Source: Taxillus chinensis (taxonomy: Eukaryota; Streptophyta; Magnoliopsida; Santalales; Loranthaceae). From it: a DNA stretch of 64,000 nucleotides. Position 1 is the first letter of the stretch. Each line of letters opens with the position of its first letter. The translations under genes were made by a program, and so were the position numbers. Location: positions 17,596,562 to 17,660,561 of the forward strand of contig CM042089.1 in the NCBI GenBank assembly GCA_023512835.1, given 5' to 3'. A model generated the notes under the pieces. It worked only from the letters and a program-made list of their open reading frames with translations, had not been told where the DNA came from and did no database searches. Positions 36,921 through 47,792 of the stretch are shown here, one piece after another.

Positions 36921-37190
36921 GAAGAGATTAAATTAGCTAAAAGCAAAAAAAAAATCGTAATATTTGCTGCCTTAATTTTGTAGGCTATATAAAGAGAGGA
37001 GAAATACCATTTAAGGGGATCTATAGACTGTCATTTCATATATATACATTGAGAGACCATTTCCAGAGAGCTGGAAAGGAGATATGAGAACTGTTTAAGG
37101 TTCTTCATCCAGGCTTTGGGCTAACGAGCAGAAACAAAAACTAAAGGGTAAAGAGGAGAGTACAACACTTAGATTGATAACCTAGGTTCA
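36921..37190. other. Short non-coding spacer
   Basis: No gene or repeat seen. Contains GGCTATATAAAGAG at about 36982, which is TATA-like, but no ORF follows before the next insertion. Confidence 0.4.
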
Positions 37191-37707
37191 TGTGAGGACC
37201 CGTATTCTTGGTCCTAAGAGTGGACCTTGTTATAGAGTGATAATTGTGACAAGTGGATGTTAGCATGAGGTTGGGCTCAAAAAATGAGAAAGTTTGACCG
37301 TACTTGGGCCATTTTGGAGTTTGGGGCTGTGAAGAGCAGTGTTAACTTGTGTATTGGATATTTTAGTAATTGGGACATTTAAATAATGTCATTTATCTTA
37401 TTAATCTATTATATGTATATTGAAAAAAAAGAAGAAGAAAAGGGGAGGGGAGCGTGTTCCATCGGGCGTGCATGAGAGAGAGAGAGTTGAAGAACGCAAA
37501 GTGAAGGAGGAACCCTAGAAGCTAGATCACGAAGAGCAAACCTTTCTGATATTCCCCAGATCCAAGTAAGATCGTCGAGATATATGTGTGTGTATACAGA
37601 GAGGGGGGTTAATCTGTATACTTAAAACTATTTCCTTTAGTTTTAAGAGTAGTATAATACTCAGCGGTATTCTGCAGATGTAGTTCTTGTTTTGGGTGGT
37701 ATATCAG

Positions 37708-39173
37708 TGTCTTATGCAATATCAGATTAACATCAGATATGTATGGGAAGTAAAGGGCAAACACACACGGTTTACATAGTTCGATCAATGTGATCTACTC
37801 CACGGTGGTGAGGGTGTACCTACACCGAGTCCAATTCACTATATGCTTTTAACACAGTAGGGTCTAGCCCTTATTACAATAGAATCAACTCTCTTTACTT
37901 ATAAATGCAAATACAAAAACAATATTACTCCAGTACTCACTCACTATGAAGAACTATCTAACGTAATCTGCTCCTATGCATTCATTCGTTTGCATTGCTC
38001 GACCTCACACCACTCCTTTGCCAAACTTACAATCTGTTCGTTGAATATATGAGGAAGAAGAACAGATTAAGTCACTGTTATCTTGCTTCCAATCTTCTTC
38101 TCTCTCCAAGTATGTTGTACAAACTACTCTGCATCGCTCTTGTATCGCTCCAGATACTTTGCTTATTTTCTGTAATATTCAAATGCTACCCTGAAGTAAG
38201 GCATATTCCTTTCTTTTATAGGTTGTTCGCAGTAAGAAACCCTTCTTCTAGGGTTAAGCATGTTTCACCTTTTGATCTTCATCGTTCAAACATGTTAAGC
38301 CTGCCTCAGATGACGTCCACATGTTTTGTAGTACTTAGCGTATGCAAAGACGTTGTCCGAGCAGTAACTTACTGAAACGTTGTCCTTCAGTGCGTTTCGT
38401 TTCAGTGCGACTAGCCACAACCTTGTAGATATATGCGCCTCATAGCTTTGCTGTTACTTCACAAGCTACCTTCGAGTCTTTAACTACGAATCTCCAAGTC
38501 TGAGTCTTAGTGCCTTGGGAATTGATCTTGCATTTCTTCTGCTCTCTGGCTTCGAAGCTAGGTTAGAACCAGTGCTCAACTGACGTCTCACTCTACGAGT
38601 CTTTGAACTCTACGAGTCTTTGAATCTTCAAATCTCCAGTTTCGAGCCAGCGGCAACTGCATTCTACCTTGGCTAATCATCTGTTCACATCAATGGGTCT
38701 CGACAATGAGCCTTCCAATCTTCAACCTTGCGAGCTTCGACCCTACGAGCTTTGACTCTGTGACACTGCATTCTGCACCGGACAGGTCTTTGATCCTGTA
38801 AGTCTTTGAGTCTTTGAGACACTGCTCTACACCTGTCTACACTTTTGGTCTTCGAATCTTTGACCCTGTGGATCTACGAGTCTACGACCCTATGTTCCTT
38901 CAATGGTGCTCTGAGTCTGATGGCCTGATGATCTTCGACTCTGCAGATCTTCGAGTCATCTTTAAGTCATCTGATCTTCGAACTTACGGGTCTACGAGTC
39001 TTCGAGTGTCTAGATCTTTGACTCTATTAGTACATGATAGACTCACTCTACGAGCTCACTCTAAGAGATCACTCTATGAAGTTATCCAACTCTGTACTAA
39101 TCGTTGACCCAGCATCTACCCACTATTACATATGGTTGACAACAATGACAACCAAAGGACCATGGGAACAACA
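37708..39173 (-). mobile_element. Copia-like LTR nested in the previous element (ends tentative)
   Basis: On the minus strand it would start TGTTGTTCCCATGGTCC and end GATATTGCATAAGACA. The stretch at 37765-37840 (ACACACGGTTTACATAG, then CTCCACGGTGGTGAGG, in plus sense) is the kind found at the 3' end of plant Copia LTRs. The middle is an array of CTACGAGTCTTTGA words. Flanks ATCAG and CTTTC do not match, so the ends are uncertain. Confidence 0.45.
38535..39080. repeat. Array of CTACGAGTCTTTGA-type words
   Basis: About twenty degenerate copies of (T/C)TACGAGTCTT, CTTCGAATCTT and GAGTCTTTGA occur at irregular spacing, inside the Copia-like LTR. Confidence 0.75.
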
Positions 39174-39429
39174 CTTTCAATCCAATCCACGTCAAGAAGT
39201 CGGTGGTTCTGTCTCCTAGTGCCTATTCCATGTTCTGGATGGTTGGTTATGTAGGTATAGGTGTTAAAACCCTAACCTTGTTCCTAGAACGTATATGGTG
39301 TGAATGATTGTGCTATGATCCATATCAATACGATTTGGGGTGAAAACATGTTTAGAATTGATGTCTAAGGCTTAGGAATTGCATTTGAGGTGTATAGAGT
39401 GAAAGTTTGGGTGAAAAACTAGAGAAGGG

Positions 39430-39860
39430 GTTGATGGAGGAAAGGGGAGATTTTCGACTTAGTCGATGTAGGGGGGAATGTTTGGGTGCTCGATATGGTC
39501 GACTTGCGTTGATGGAGGGTCGACGTTGACCACAACAACCTCCAAAATGCCTTTGGTGGTTTCGTCGATACGAGAGTGAATTTCGACGTAGGGTTGACGC
39601 GAGGTCGACGTAGTCGATGTGGGATTGTTGTCGACCTTTTATTGGTTTATGTGTGTGGGTCGACATGAGGTCGACGTGGGATTGTGATCGACCTGTCCTT
39701 GGTTGATGTGTGCAGGTCGACATGAGGTCGACTTGGTCAATGGGTTCGATGTGGTGCTCAGATCGACTAACCCCTGCTTGATGTGGCTTGGTTGATGCGA
39801 GGGGAGTAGGTCGATGTGGTTGACCTAGCCTAGTGCTAGTCGACGTCGACCAAAGGTAGA
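39430..39860. repeat. Array of GGTCGACGTGGTCGAT-type words
   Basis: About twenty-five copies of GTCGA within GAGGTCGAC, TGGTCGAC or GTCGATGTGG. A 188-residue minus-strand ORF (39352-39918) runs through it but is made only of the repeat in translation. Confidence 0.8.
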
Positions 39861-40712
39861 TCTTTGCCATTTTCTTTATGCTTGTGTTCCAATGTTTGTT
39901 AAATGCTTGAGAACTCATTTTTTTTAATAATTGAGGTGTGCTGAATGTGTTTGATTACAGAGTTTGTGTAATGCATGTTGTAAGTAATGCTTGAGCATTG
40001 AAGTCTCATTGAGGGAACAGTCCTAGAGTGGACATTGAGTACCGAGGTCCCATTGAGGGGACAGTCCTAGAGTGGACATTGAGCACCGAGGTCCTATTGA
40101 GAGGATAGCCCGAGAGTGGGCATGAGAATGTCCTAGAGTGGACAAAAACCTTTGAGCCCTTCAATTGTATTGTTATAATTGAGCTTCATTACACTACACT
40201 AACACATGCATATACTATGCATTTAGAGGTAGAGATATTGGGCTGGTATGGGGAGACTTGATCCCTACTGAGCTATGGTTTGGTCACTCACCTTTGATGT
40301 CTCTTTTTATAGGTTCTAGCAGGAGATAGGAGATTAACCCGTTATGGGGGGCAGAAGCATCTCTTTTTTTATTTATCTTTTCATCTTTAAACTTCTTTAA
40401 ATTGTTGTTATGTTTGAGACAATGTAATGTTTTGAGACGGAGAGTTGCGTGTACATTTGAGAATATTTGTACCTAAGATACCATGTTTTGGGGCTGGTGA
40501 CCTTATTTATGATGTGACTTTTTATCATGTAAGTAGAGTACTTATATTGTATGGTTTGTGCATGAAATAGAGTGAGATTATAACAAGTTTAGGGTAGCAC
40601 CCTAGAGGGAGCCCCATTTAGGCAGTCATTTACCAACCCCTTGACCTCTTAGGTGGAGGCATGGGGCATCACTAATCGGTTTCTCGGAGTTGGAAAATTC
40701 GGGTTGTGACAT

Positions 40713-41445
40713 TTCATGTATTTGATTTAATTTTCATTCTTTCACTTTCTGTATTATGGAACCTTAGTTTGTTCTTATATTAGCATTGTATGAATTTAAT
40801 ATATTAATTAGATGTAATTTGATTCTCTGTGATGAATATTTGTTTAATTATTATTTTATGAATTCCTGTTGAATTAATAGATTGAGTGGGTAAAGCATTA
40901 GGACTGAATGGTGAAGTAAACCATGAAGGACTAAATGGTGAAGTAAATACTCAAAAAACCCACATAATCTAATTAGGCAATGCTTACATTGCGAGAGCCT
41001 GAATATCCTAGGAATCTAATTTAAGAGTGGGTGTGATGCTAGCTCTAGACTAAATAACTCCTAAATCTAAACAGTCAGTCGTCCCTTAAGTTAGGGGTAC
41101 ACACTAGCTAGAGCTTGAAAGAGGGGTAACATAATTCATATAAGTAATATTAAATCAAAAAATCATCACATAGGTCAAATCTCCATACTTTAGATACAAT
41201 TCATTACAATACCTTTTACCAACAACACCAATCCATTAGAATAGATTAAGTTAGCCGGTAACAAATTTAGGCAATTATAATTTTATTATTTTTATTATTG
41301 TGCCAAGCCTTAGCATTAGTTTTCTATCTAAAAAGCTACCAATATCTATGTGAGATCAACTCTGCTTATCCTATCTATATAAGTTGAATTAGGAGTAACC
41401 ATAAATATTTTTGTGAGCGCAAGATAACATTTAACAACTGCCAAT
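40713..41445. other. Non-coding, end of the copy-2-only segment
   Basis: No ORF with a domain and no clear repeat. It ends at 41445, where homology to copy 1 (3916) resumes. Confidence 0.45.
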
Positions 41446-43622
41446 TATAATAATGCATTGACCTAGACGAAAAGTGTTAAAAATTATCAAGGAAAAAACT
41501 TGCATTCCAGAATGGACTGGGGGAGCGATTAGGGTTGACACTATCAAATCAATGACATATATTGAACCATCTATGATCATAGTGACGTCAAACCTACCAA
41601 TAGTATTAATAATTATCAGAGCTTCAAAAAACTAATTATCAAAAAAACACTGCCAAACATAAGATTTGGATTTTAGGATAATGGAGCCGTTGTGGATTTT
41701 GGTTGGCCATAAATAAGCCTGGCAAATATTAAACAATCACAATAATTGTGAAACTATGAATAGTATTATTATTAATAATAATACAATAATATACTAGACT
41801 AATATTATTAACAATTATTTGAGAAGAAAACAATTGACTATAAAATTAATAATAATAAACTATCAACAATTTAAACTACCAACAGTATTAAAATAATAAA
41901 CTATCCTAGACCATAAAAATAAGTCTATCCTAGTAGAATCCTTGACTATAAAAACTAATGGCCAGTGCATCTTACCGCGTCTATAAACAAAATGAGGGCC
42001 AGCTGGCGATAATAGCGACATCGTTCGTACGGATGTACCCAAGGGTCGTTGGGCGAAATTTGATGTCATGCATTTAAGATTCCACTCATTTAATAAATTG
42101 TCAATTTACAAAGGATTTTGTTGTAGAATTTCATTTCTGCTGCGGTAGTCGTCAAAACAAAATGAAAAAAAAATAGGTTTAATAATTAAAACAATTTCAA
42201 TATTTCTAATTATCAAATTATATATTTAAAAAATCATTTTATCACAGTAAATTAAATCAATGATAAAAATACTTGATCAACCAAACAAACTAAAACTTTT
42301 CTCGGTCGTCCAAAGCAAAAAACTTTCAGTCAACCACCATAGTTGACCACGTCTCAAAAATCCACTCAACCATACCTCACTTAATTGATCAAAACCCAAA
42401 TAACATTGGTCGATTGCACCATAAACACCCTTAGTTGACCACAACACTTAAACGTCTCAAATATCACATCAATAAACCAAACTAGTAGACTAAACCAACA
42501 TTTTCAGTTCACCACTCACTCTGGTTCATCATGTCCAGCTCACCCCGTCAGCTGAAATCCTCCATTTTCGACCATTTTACCCAAAAAACCAACAATTTAT
42601 ACTCCCAAATAATAAAAACTCATACTCAAGGTCTGAATAACGTGTTTTAGCCACAATTCTTCAACTCTAGATACATTAAAACTCGAGAAACCAAAGTTCA
42701 CATGCATATGGGCCATGAACCAAATTATATGAATTTAGGGTAAACTCTTAGGATAATCCTTTCTAATAGTAATAAACGAAGAAACATAGATGAGGAGATC
42801 GAATCCCTACATCAAATTCAATTGAATTCGGTCCAGATGTACCAATTACACCTTACCCCTATTGCAAGCCCTACCCATTCCCTCTTTCTCTCTTCACGTA
42901 TTAGCCAAGAACAAAAATTAGGCTTTCTATCCTTTTTCCCTCTACTTATATTTTTTCTATTAAAATATCACAAATACCCTCATTGGGCCTCAACTTCGAA
43001 AATGAGCCTAATTACTGTCAAAATGCTCCATTTTATGTGTACATTGCCATCTAGACATTTTCATCATCCAATGATACCTCCTACACCAAGTCAATCGACC
43101 ATACCATAAAAATCTTAAAATTAGCCTTTCGAGGCTCCAACCCAAATCAAACCTACTCACAGTCAATGGTTTTTATTTGACGTATATTTCTTTGTAATAA
43201 TATTTCTATTTCCCAATATTCATTCTGTTATATGTCTATCTCCCAAAACCCACACACAGGTAATTGTAAATTCATTAATTTTAAATATTAAGTTTGTATA
43301 AATAATATATTTGGATAGCTTGGAAATTGAAATAAAATTTTAAAATTATATCTTCGATAATTATAGAAAGATTTCAAAATTCAAGTTCTACCTCTTTTCC
43401 TATATTTGTTTGCCTCTTATATACTTGACACATGGTTTATATATCATAATTATGTACGTGTTTAACCCCCTTTATTTATACACTTTAGGATATTTTGTGT
43501 GTTTATTTTCGTAGTTTTTATGGTATTATAAGATATTAGTGTATTGTTACAGGAGATTCCAACTTGAACGTATTGACACAGGGTATTGCTAAAACAAAAA
43601 TAAGTATCACCCCATCAGATAA

Positions 43623-44890
43623 TGTTGGTCCCTAGAAGCCTAGAAGGGGGGGGGGGGGGTGAATAGGCTTTTATCGAAACTCTTTTCTAACTCTGGCGCA
43701 ACACTAATATTGGTTAAGAGATAAGATCAATGCGAACGATAACCAGATAGTCAAAGTATTTTGTTTTATTATCAAATGACAATTTACAACAAAATAGAGC
43801 AAATTAAAGCTTGTAAAGCTTTTCGATTTACTGTAATACTCTCTAACACTCTATTTACAAATAACTCACACGCTAGCCAATATGATCTCTATAAAGCTCT
43901 TGTACATGTAATTTTCTTATACACTTAAGTTCTCGCGAACGACATCAACTCTTTTTCTCATAACATATAAAATATACAAGTATTACTATATATAACCATC
44001 CGTGAAAAACATCGTTGGAACTTGTTCTTCTGAGCAGCGTGCAGCATTGAATGTTCCTCGGAAATCTCTCTGCCTTGATTGCTGCGGATATGGAGTTCAA
44101 GATCTTGGGTTTGTAAAGCATAAGTGTCTTTGTGAGTTCCCAAGTGCAGTTAAAGTTATGTCCACATATCCGTGTGATCCACGTGTAAGATGCTTTAGGT
44201 TATCAATGAGTTTGTCTTATATCGAGACGCAGCAAGCTTACTGCTTTGAATGCGAAGATGATATGTTAAAGTAGCGTTTTCTTAATCCTTCGTAAAGTTC
44301 CTTACTCCATGTTAATGAAGCTCAGATCCTTACTCCGTGTCAATTTGATACTAGAATCCTTATTCCGTGTCAGCGCTTCCTTACTCCGTATGAATGGGAA
44401 GTCTGGAGAGCTTACTCCGTATCAGCGCTTCCTTACTACGCATGAGTTCCTTACTCTGCATGAGTTCCTTACTCCATATGAGGTGAAAGGCCGGATGGCT
44501 TACTCCGTATCAGCGCATCCTTACTCCACATGAGTAAAAGGTTCGGATTCCTTACTCCGCATCTATTTTCCTTACTCCGTGCGAATAAGGACTTGGGTCC
44601 TTATTCCGCACAAGTCGTTCCTTACTCCGCATGTATGGAAGACTTGGATTCCTTACTCCGTGTTTTCTTATCCTTAGTCCGCTTGAGTGGAAAACTTAGT
44701 TTTTTATTCTACGATAACTGTCTCTTACTCCGTGCTAGTTGTAAACTAGGATTCTTACTCCGCATCTATTTGACTTAGTCCGTTTAAAGTGTTAGACGTC
44801 CGTTTAAAGTGTTAGACGCAGATTCCTTAGTCCGTAGCTTTAAGCGTTTAGTCCGCACGAGTGATCCTTACTCCGTATGAAGTGTAGACT
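43623..44890 (-). mobile_element. Sirevirus LTR fragment, copy 2
   Basis: Nearly the same as the LTR at 45857-47241 over its whole length, but it stops at the GTGTAGACTTGG point, where Tat/Ogre-like LTR sequence begins. It contains the CTTACTCCGTATCAG array (44290-44885). The left flank CAGATAA is repeated in front of the LTR at 45857. Confidence 0.85.
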
Positions 44891-45849
44891 TGGGATACAG
44901 TTGGATGCCCTCTACCTTGAGTAGTAAAAAATGTGGTCTGCGTCATCAGAGATGGGTTCGGAAGTTGGTTATGTGTAGGGAAGGATTAGCACCCTTACAG
45001 CACCCTTTCGGTATCTATTTTCGGAAAGGGAGGTTTTTTATTTATTTTAACTGCTGTGATTGGGTTGGGTTTCCTAGAAAGTTTATGCTTTTTATTTAGC
45101 TAAGTTATTTGTTAAAGCTGTGGTTAAAATTAATTTACCCTAAATTTCTAAAGGGAATCCTAAATGTTTTGTTTTGTTTTTTTTGTTTGAAGTGGAAAAT
45201 GAAATCCTAAGGTTTTTTTGTTTTTGTTTCATTTGTTTTTTTGTTTTGTATTTTTTGTTTTTTATTTTTTTTTTATTTTTTTCTCTTTTTTTGTATTATC
45301 TTTTTATCCTAGGGTTTTTTTTATGTTTGTTTTGTGGTCTTTTTTGTTTGCAGAACGATATTTTTTTGTTTTTTTTGGAAAACATGTTTTTTTGTGTTTT
45401 TTTGTGTTTTTGAAAACCCAAAGTCACACATGTTACAAATGCATATCAAAGTAATGAACACATACATCAAAATAAACGTGGAGTGTGTGATTATGACATC
45501 CACAAATAAATAAAAACGAAGCCACTCTTTTTTTTTCTTCTTTCTTTTTATCTCTCTCTTTTTTTTACTTCTTTTTTTATATTACAACATATACATATAC
45601 AACATATATCAATGACATCAAAAACAAAAATATAAGGGAAATACAACATATACCAACAAAATAAAAAAACAGGAAATATGAAGGATTACATCAAGTATAA
45701 GCTAAAAAGTAATAAATACAGAACCGACTTTGGGGCTCCAACGCCAGACTTCCGTTTGAATCCCTGTCCGCACCGATCGTTGCTTCCTCGAATTACCAAA
45801 GCAACAAATTCCAGTAGCGCAAATGATGAAAATCAGCTGGGATGTTGAT
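44891..45849 (-). mobile_element. Truncated Tat/Ogre-like LTR, copy 2
   Basis: Corresponds to 6639-7603 of copy 1; the remaining 1.5 kb of that LTR and the integrase remnant are missing here. Confidence 0.7.
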
Positions 45850-45856
45850 CAGATAA

Positions 45857-47241
45857 TGTTGGTCCCTAGAAGCCTAGAAGGGTGGGGGGGGGGGGGTGAA
45901 TAGGCTTTTATCGAAACTCTTTTCTAACTCTGGCGCAACACTAATATTGGTTAAGAGATAAGATCAATGCGAACGATAACCAGATAGTCAAAGTATTTTG
46001 TTTTATTATCAAATGACAATTACAACAAAATAGAGCAAATTAAAGCTTGTAAAGCTTTTCGATTTACTATCATACTCTTTAACACTCTATTTACAAATAA
46101 CTCACATAGTAGCCAATATGATCTCTATAAAGCTTTTGTACATGTAATTTTCTTATACACTTAAGTGCTCGCGAACGACATCAACTCTTTTTCTCACAAC
46201 ATATAAAATATACAAGTATTACTATATATAACCATCCGTGAAAAACATCGTTGGAACTTGTTCTTCTGAGTAACGTGTAGCGTTGACTGTTCCTCGGAAA
46301 TCTCTCTGCCTTGATTGCTGCGGATGTGCAGTTCAAGATCTTGGGTTTGTAAAGCATAAGTGTCTTTGTGAGTTCCCAAGTGCAGTTAAAGTTATGTCCA
46401 TATATCCGTGTGATCCACGTGTAAGATGCTTTAGGTTATCAATGAGTTTGTCTTATATCGGGACGTAGCAAGCTTACTGCTTTGAATGCGAAGATGATAA
46501 CTTGAAGTAGCATTTTCTTAATCCTTCGTAAAGTTCCTTACTCTGTCTCAATTTGATACTAGAATCCTTATTCCGTGTCAGCGCTTCCTTACTCCGTATG
46601 AACAGGAAGTCTGGAGAGCTTACTCCGTATCAGCGCTTCCTTACTACGCATGAGTTCCTTACTCCATATGAGGTGAAAGGCCGGATGGCTTACTCCGTAT
46701 CAGTGCATCCTTACTCCGCATGAGTAAAAGGTTCGGATTCCTTACTCCGTGCGAATAAGGACTTGGGTCCTTATTCCACACAAGTCGTTCCTTACTCCGC
46801 ATGTATGGAAGACTTGGATTCCTAACTCCGTGTTTTCTTGTCCTTTGTCCGCTTGAGTGGAAAACTTAGTTTTTTATTTTGCGATAACTATCTCTTACTC
46901 CGTGCTAGTTGTAAACTAGGATTCTTACTCCGCATCTATTTGACTTAGTCTGTTTAAAGTGTTAGACGCAGATTCCTTAGTTCGTAGCTTTAAGCGTTTA
47001 GTCTACACGAGTGATCCTTACTCCGTATGAAGTGTAGACTTGGTTATTTACCAAGTGTTTGACGACACTCACTCTTGTCCGGATCAGGATTATGTATCTT
47101 GTCCTTAACTTTGCTCTCACGAGTGAAGGTCCGGATTAAGATCATATCTTCTACAACAACTTTAGATAAAATGTGCAATGTCTCAAATCAAATTACGTAG
47201 GGTTTTATCCGCATCATCCAAATTCTAGGTTTGATCCAACA
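45857..47241 (-). repeat. 3' LTR of Sirevirus A
   Basis: 1385 bp with TG...CA ends: minus-strand start TGTTGGATCAAACC at 47241, end GGGACCAACA at 45857. It is homologous to the 5' LTR of B (52766-54095) but clearly diverged. Contains the ACGGAGTAAGGA array (minus sense, about 46520-47035) and a G/C run near its end (45880-45898). Confidence 0.9.
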
Positions 47242-47254
47242 ATCTCCCCCAATT
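47242..47254 (-). promoter_or_regulatory. Polypurine tract of Sirevirus A
   Basis: AATTGGGGGAGAT on the minus strand, directly before the LTR start TGTTGG. Confidence 0.75.
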
Positions 47255-47792
47255 ATAGATATGCCAAAACCCTTCGTAATCTGATCTAGTAAGTGAAGCA
47301 AAAAGATAACATAGAGAAATAAAGGATAACTTCCATTTTCCATTAAGTCAGCGACAAGAGTACAATTCAGCCTTAATACATAAATTTTACATTAAGGTAT
47401 ATAAGGCTTACTATACTTGAAGATCATTATTGTTGCTTTCTCTCGAAGCTCCATTGTCTGCTATATCGTGTAGTTGTGGATGTTGTTCCAGTCTTTATCC
47501 ACCTTTACAAATGACTTGATGAAGAAACAGACAAAGGCTCCGCAGCTATCTCCATCAGACTATTGTGGCACTTGCTTCTTGTTTTGGATCGCCGCCTTCA
47601 GCTTTTCAATTGAAGCCAAAGGAGTTTGGCCCATTTCTTCATAAAGCCCGGATTGCTTTACTGCTTCTGTCAGTCGAAGGCGCAATGGTTCTCATTGATT
47701 CTTTCTAACATTGTTATCCATAACTTGATGAGAATTAATCAAGAGTATCTGCTTGGCCGAAATCAGAAAAGCAACCAGCATGAAGTACGGTG
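47255..47792 (-). other. Untranslated stretch between envelope-like ORF and 3' LTR (element A)
   Basis: No ORF of note. Its start (about 47480-47620) is homologous to the last 130 bases of the window in element B, read in reverse. Confidence 0.55.

Larger units (their letters stand above)
37191..40712 (+). mobile_element. LTR-like insertion with TGTGAGGACCCG...GTGACA ends
   Basis: It starts TGTGAGGACCCGTATT and ends GGGTTGTGACA. The flanks are GTTCA (37186-37190) and TTTCA (40713-40717), a 4/5 match that could be a mutated target duplication. It is longer than its relatives because a second, Copia-like LTR appears to be lodged inside (about 37708-39173). The part after 39200 has the TCGAC array, an imperfect repeat of GTCCTAGAGTGGACATTGAG (about 40020-40140) and a distal region resembling that of the 25278 element. 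No intact ORF. Confidence 0.65.
30622..41445. other. 10.8-kb segment present only in duplication copy 2
   Basis: Copy 1 passes from 3906 to 3916 with only 9 bp between. Copy 2 has 10,824 bp at this point, containing the receptor-like protein gene and two LTR-like insertions. No target duplication or terminal repeat is seen at the edges. This argues for deletion from copy 1 with a short filler, rather than transposition into copy 2. Confidence 0.85.
41446..45849. repeat. Segmental duplication, right block, copy 2
   Basis: Matches 3916-7603 with few changes, including the AT-rich part (41446-43622), the Sirevirus LTR fragment (43623-44890) and the beginning of the truncated Tat/Ogre-like LTR (44891-45849). 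At 45849 homology stops in mid-LTR and jumps to a second copy of the Sirevirus LTR. Confidence 0.9.

Noticed and set aside
39352..39918. 188-residue minus-strand ORF
   Set aside because: It is the translation of the GTCGAC word array and has no domain; composition follows the repeat.
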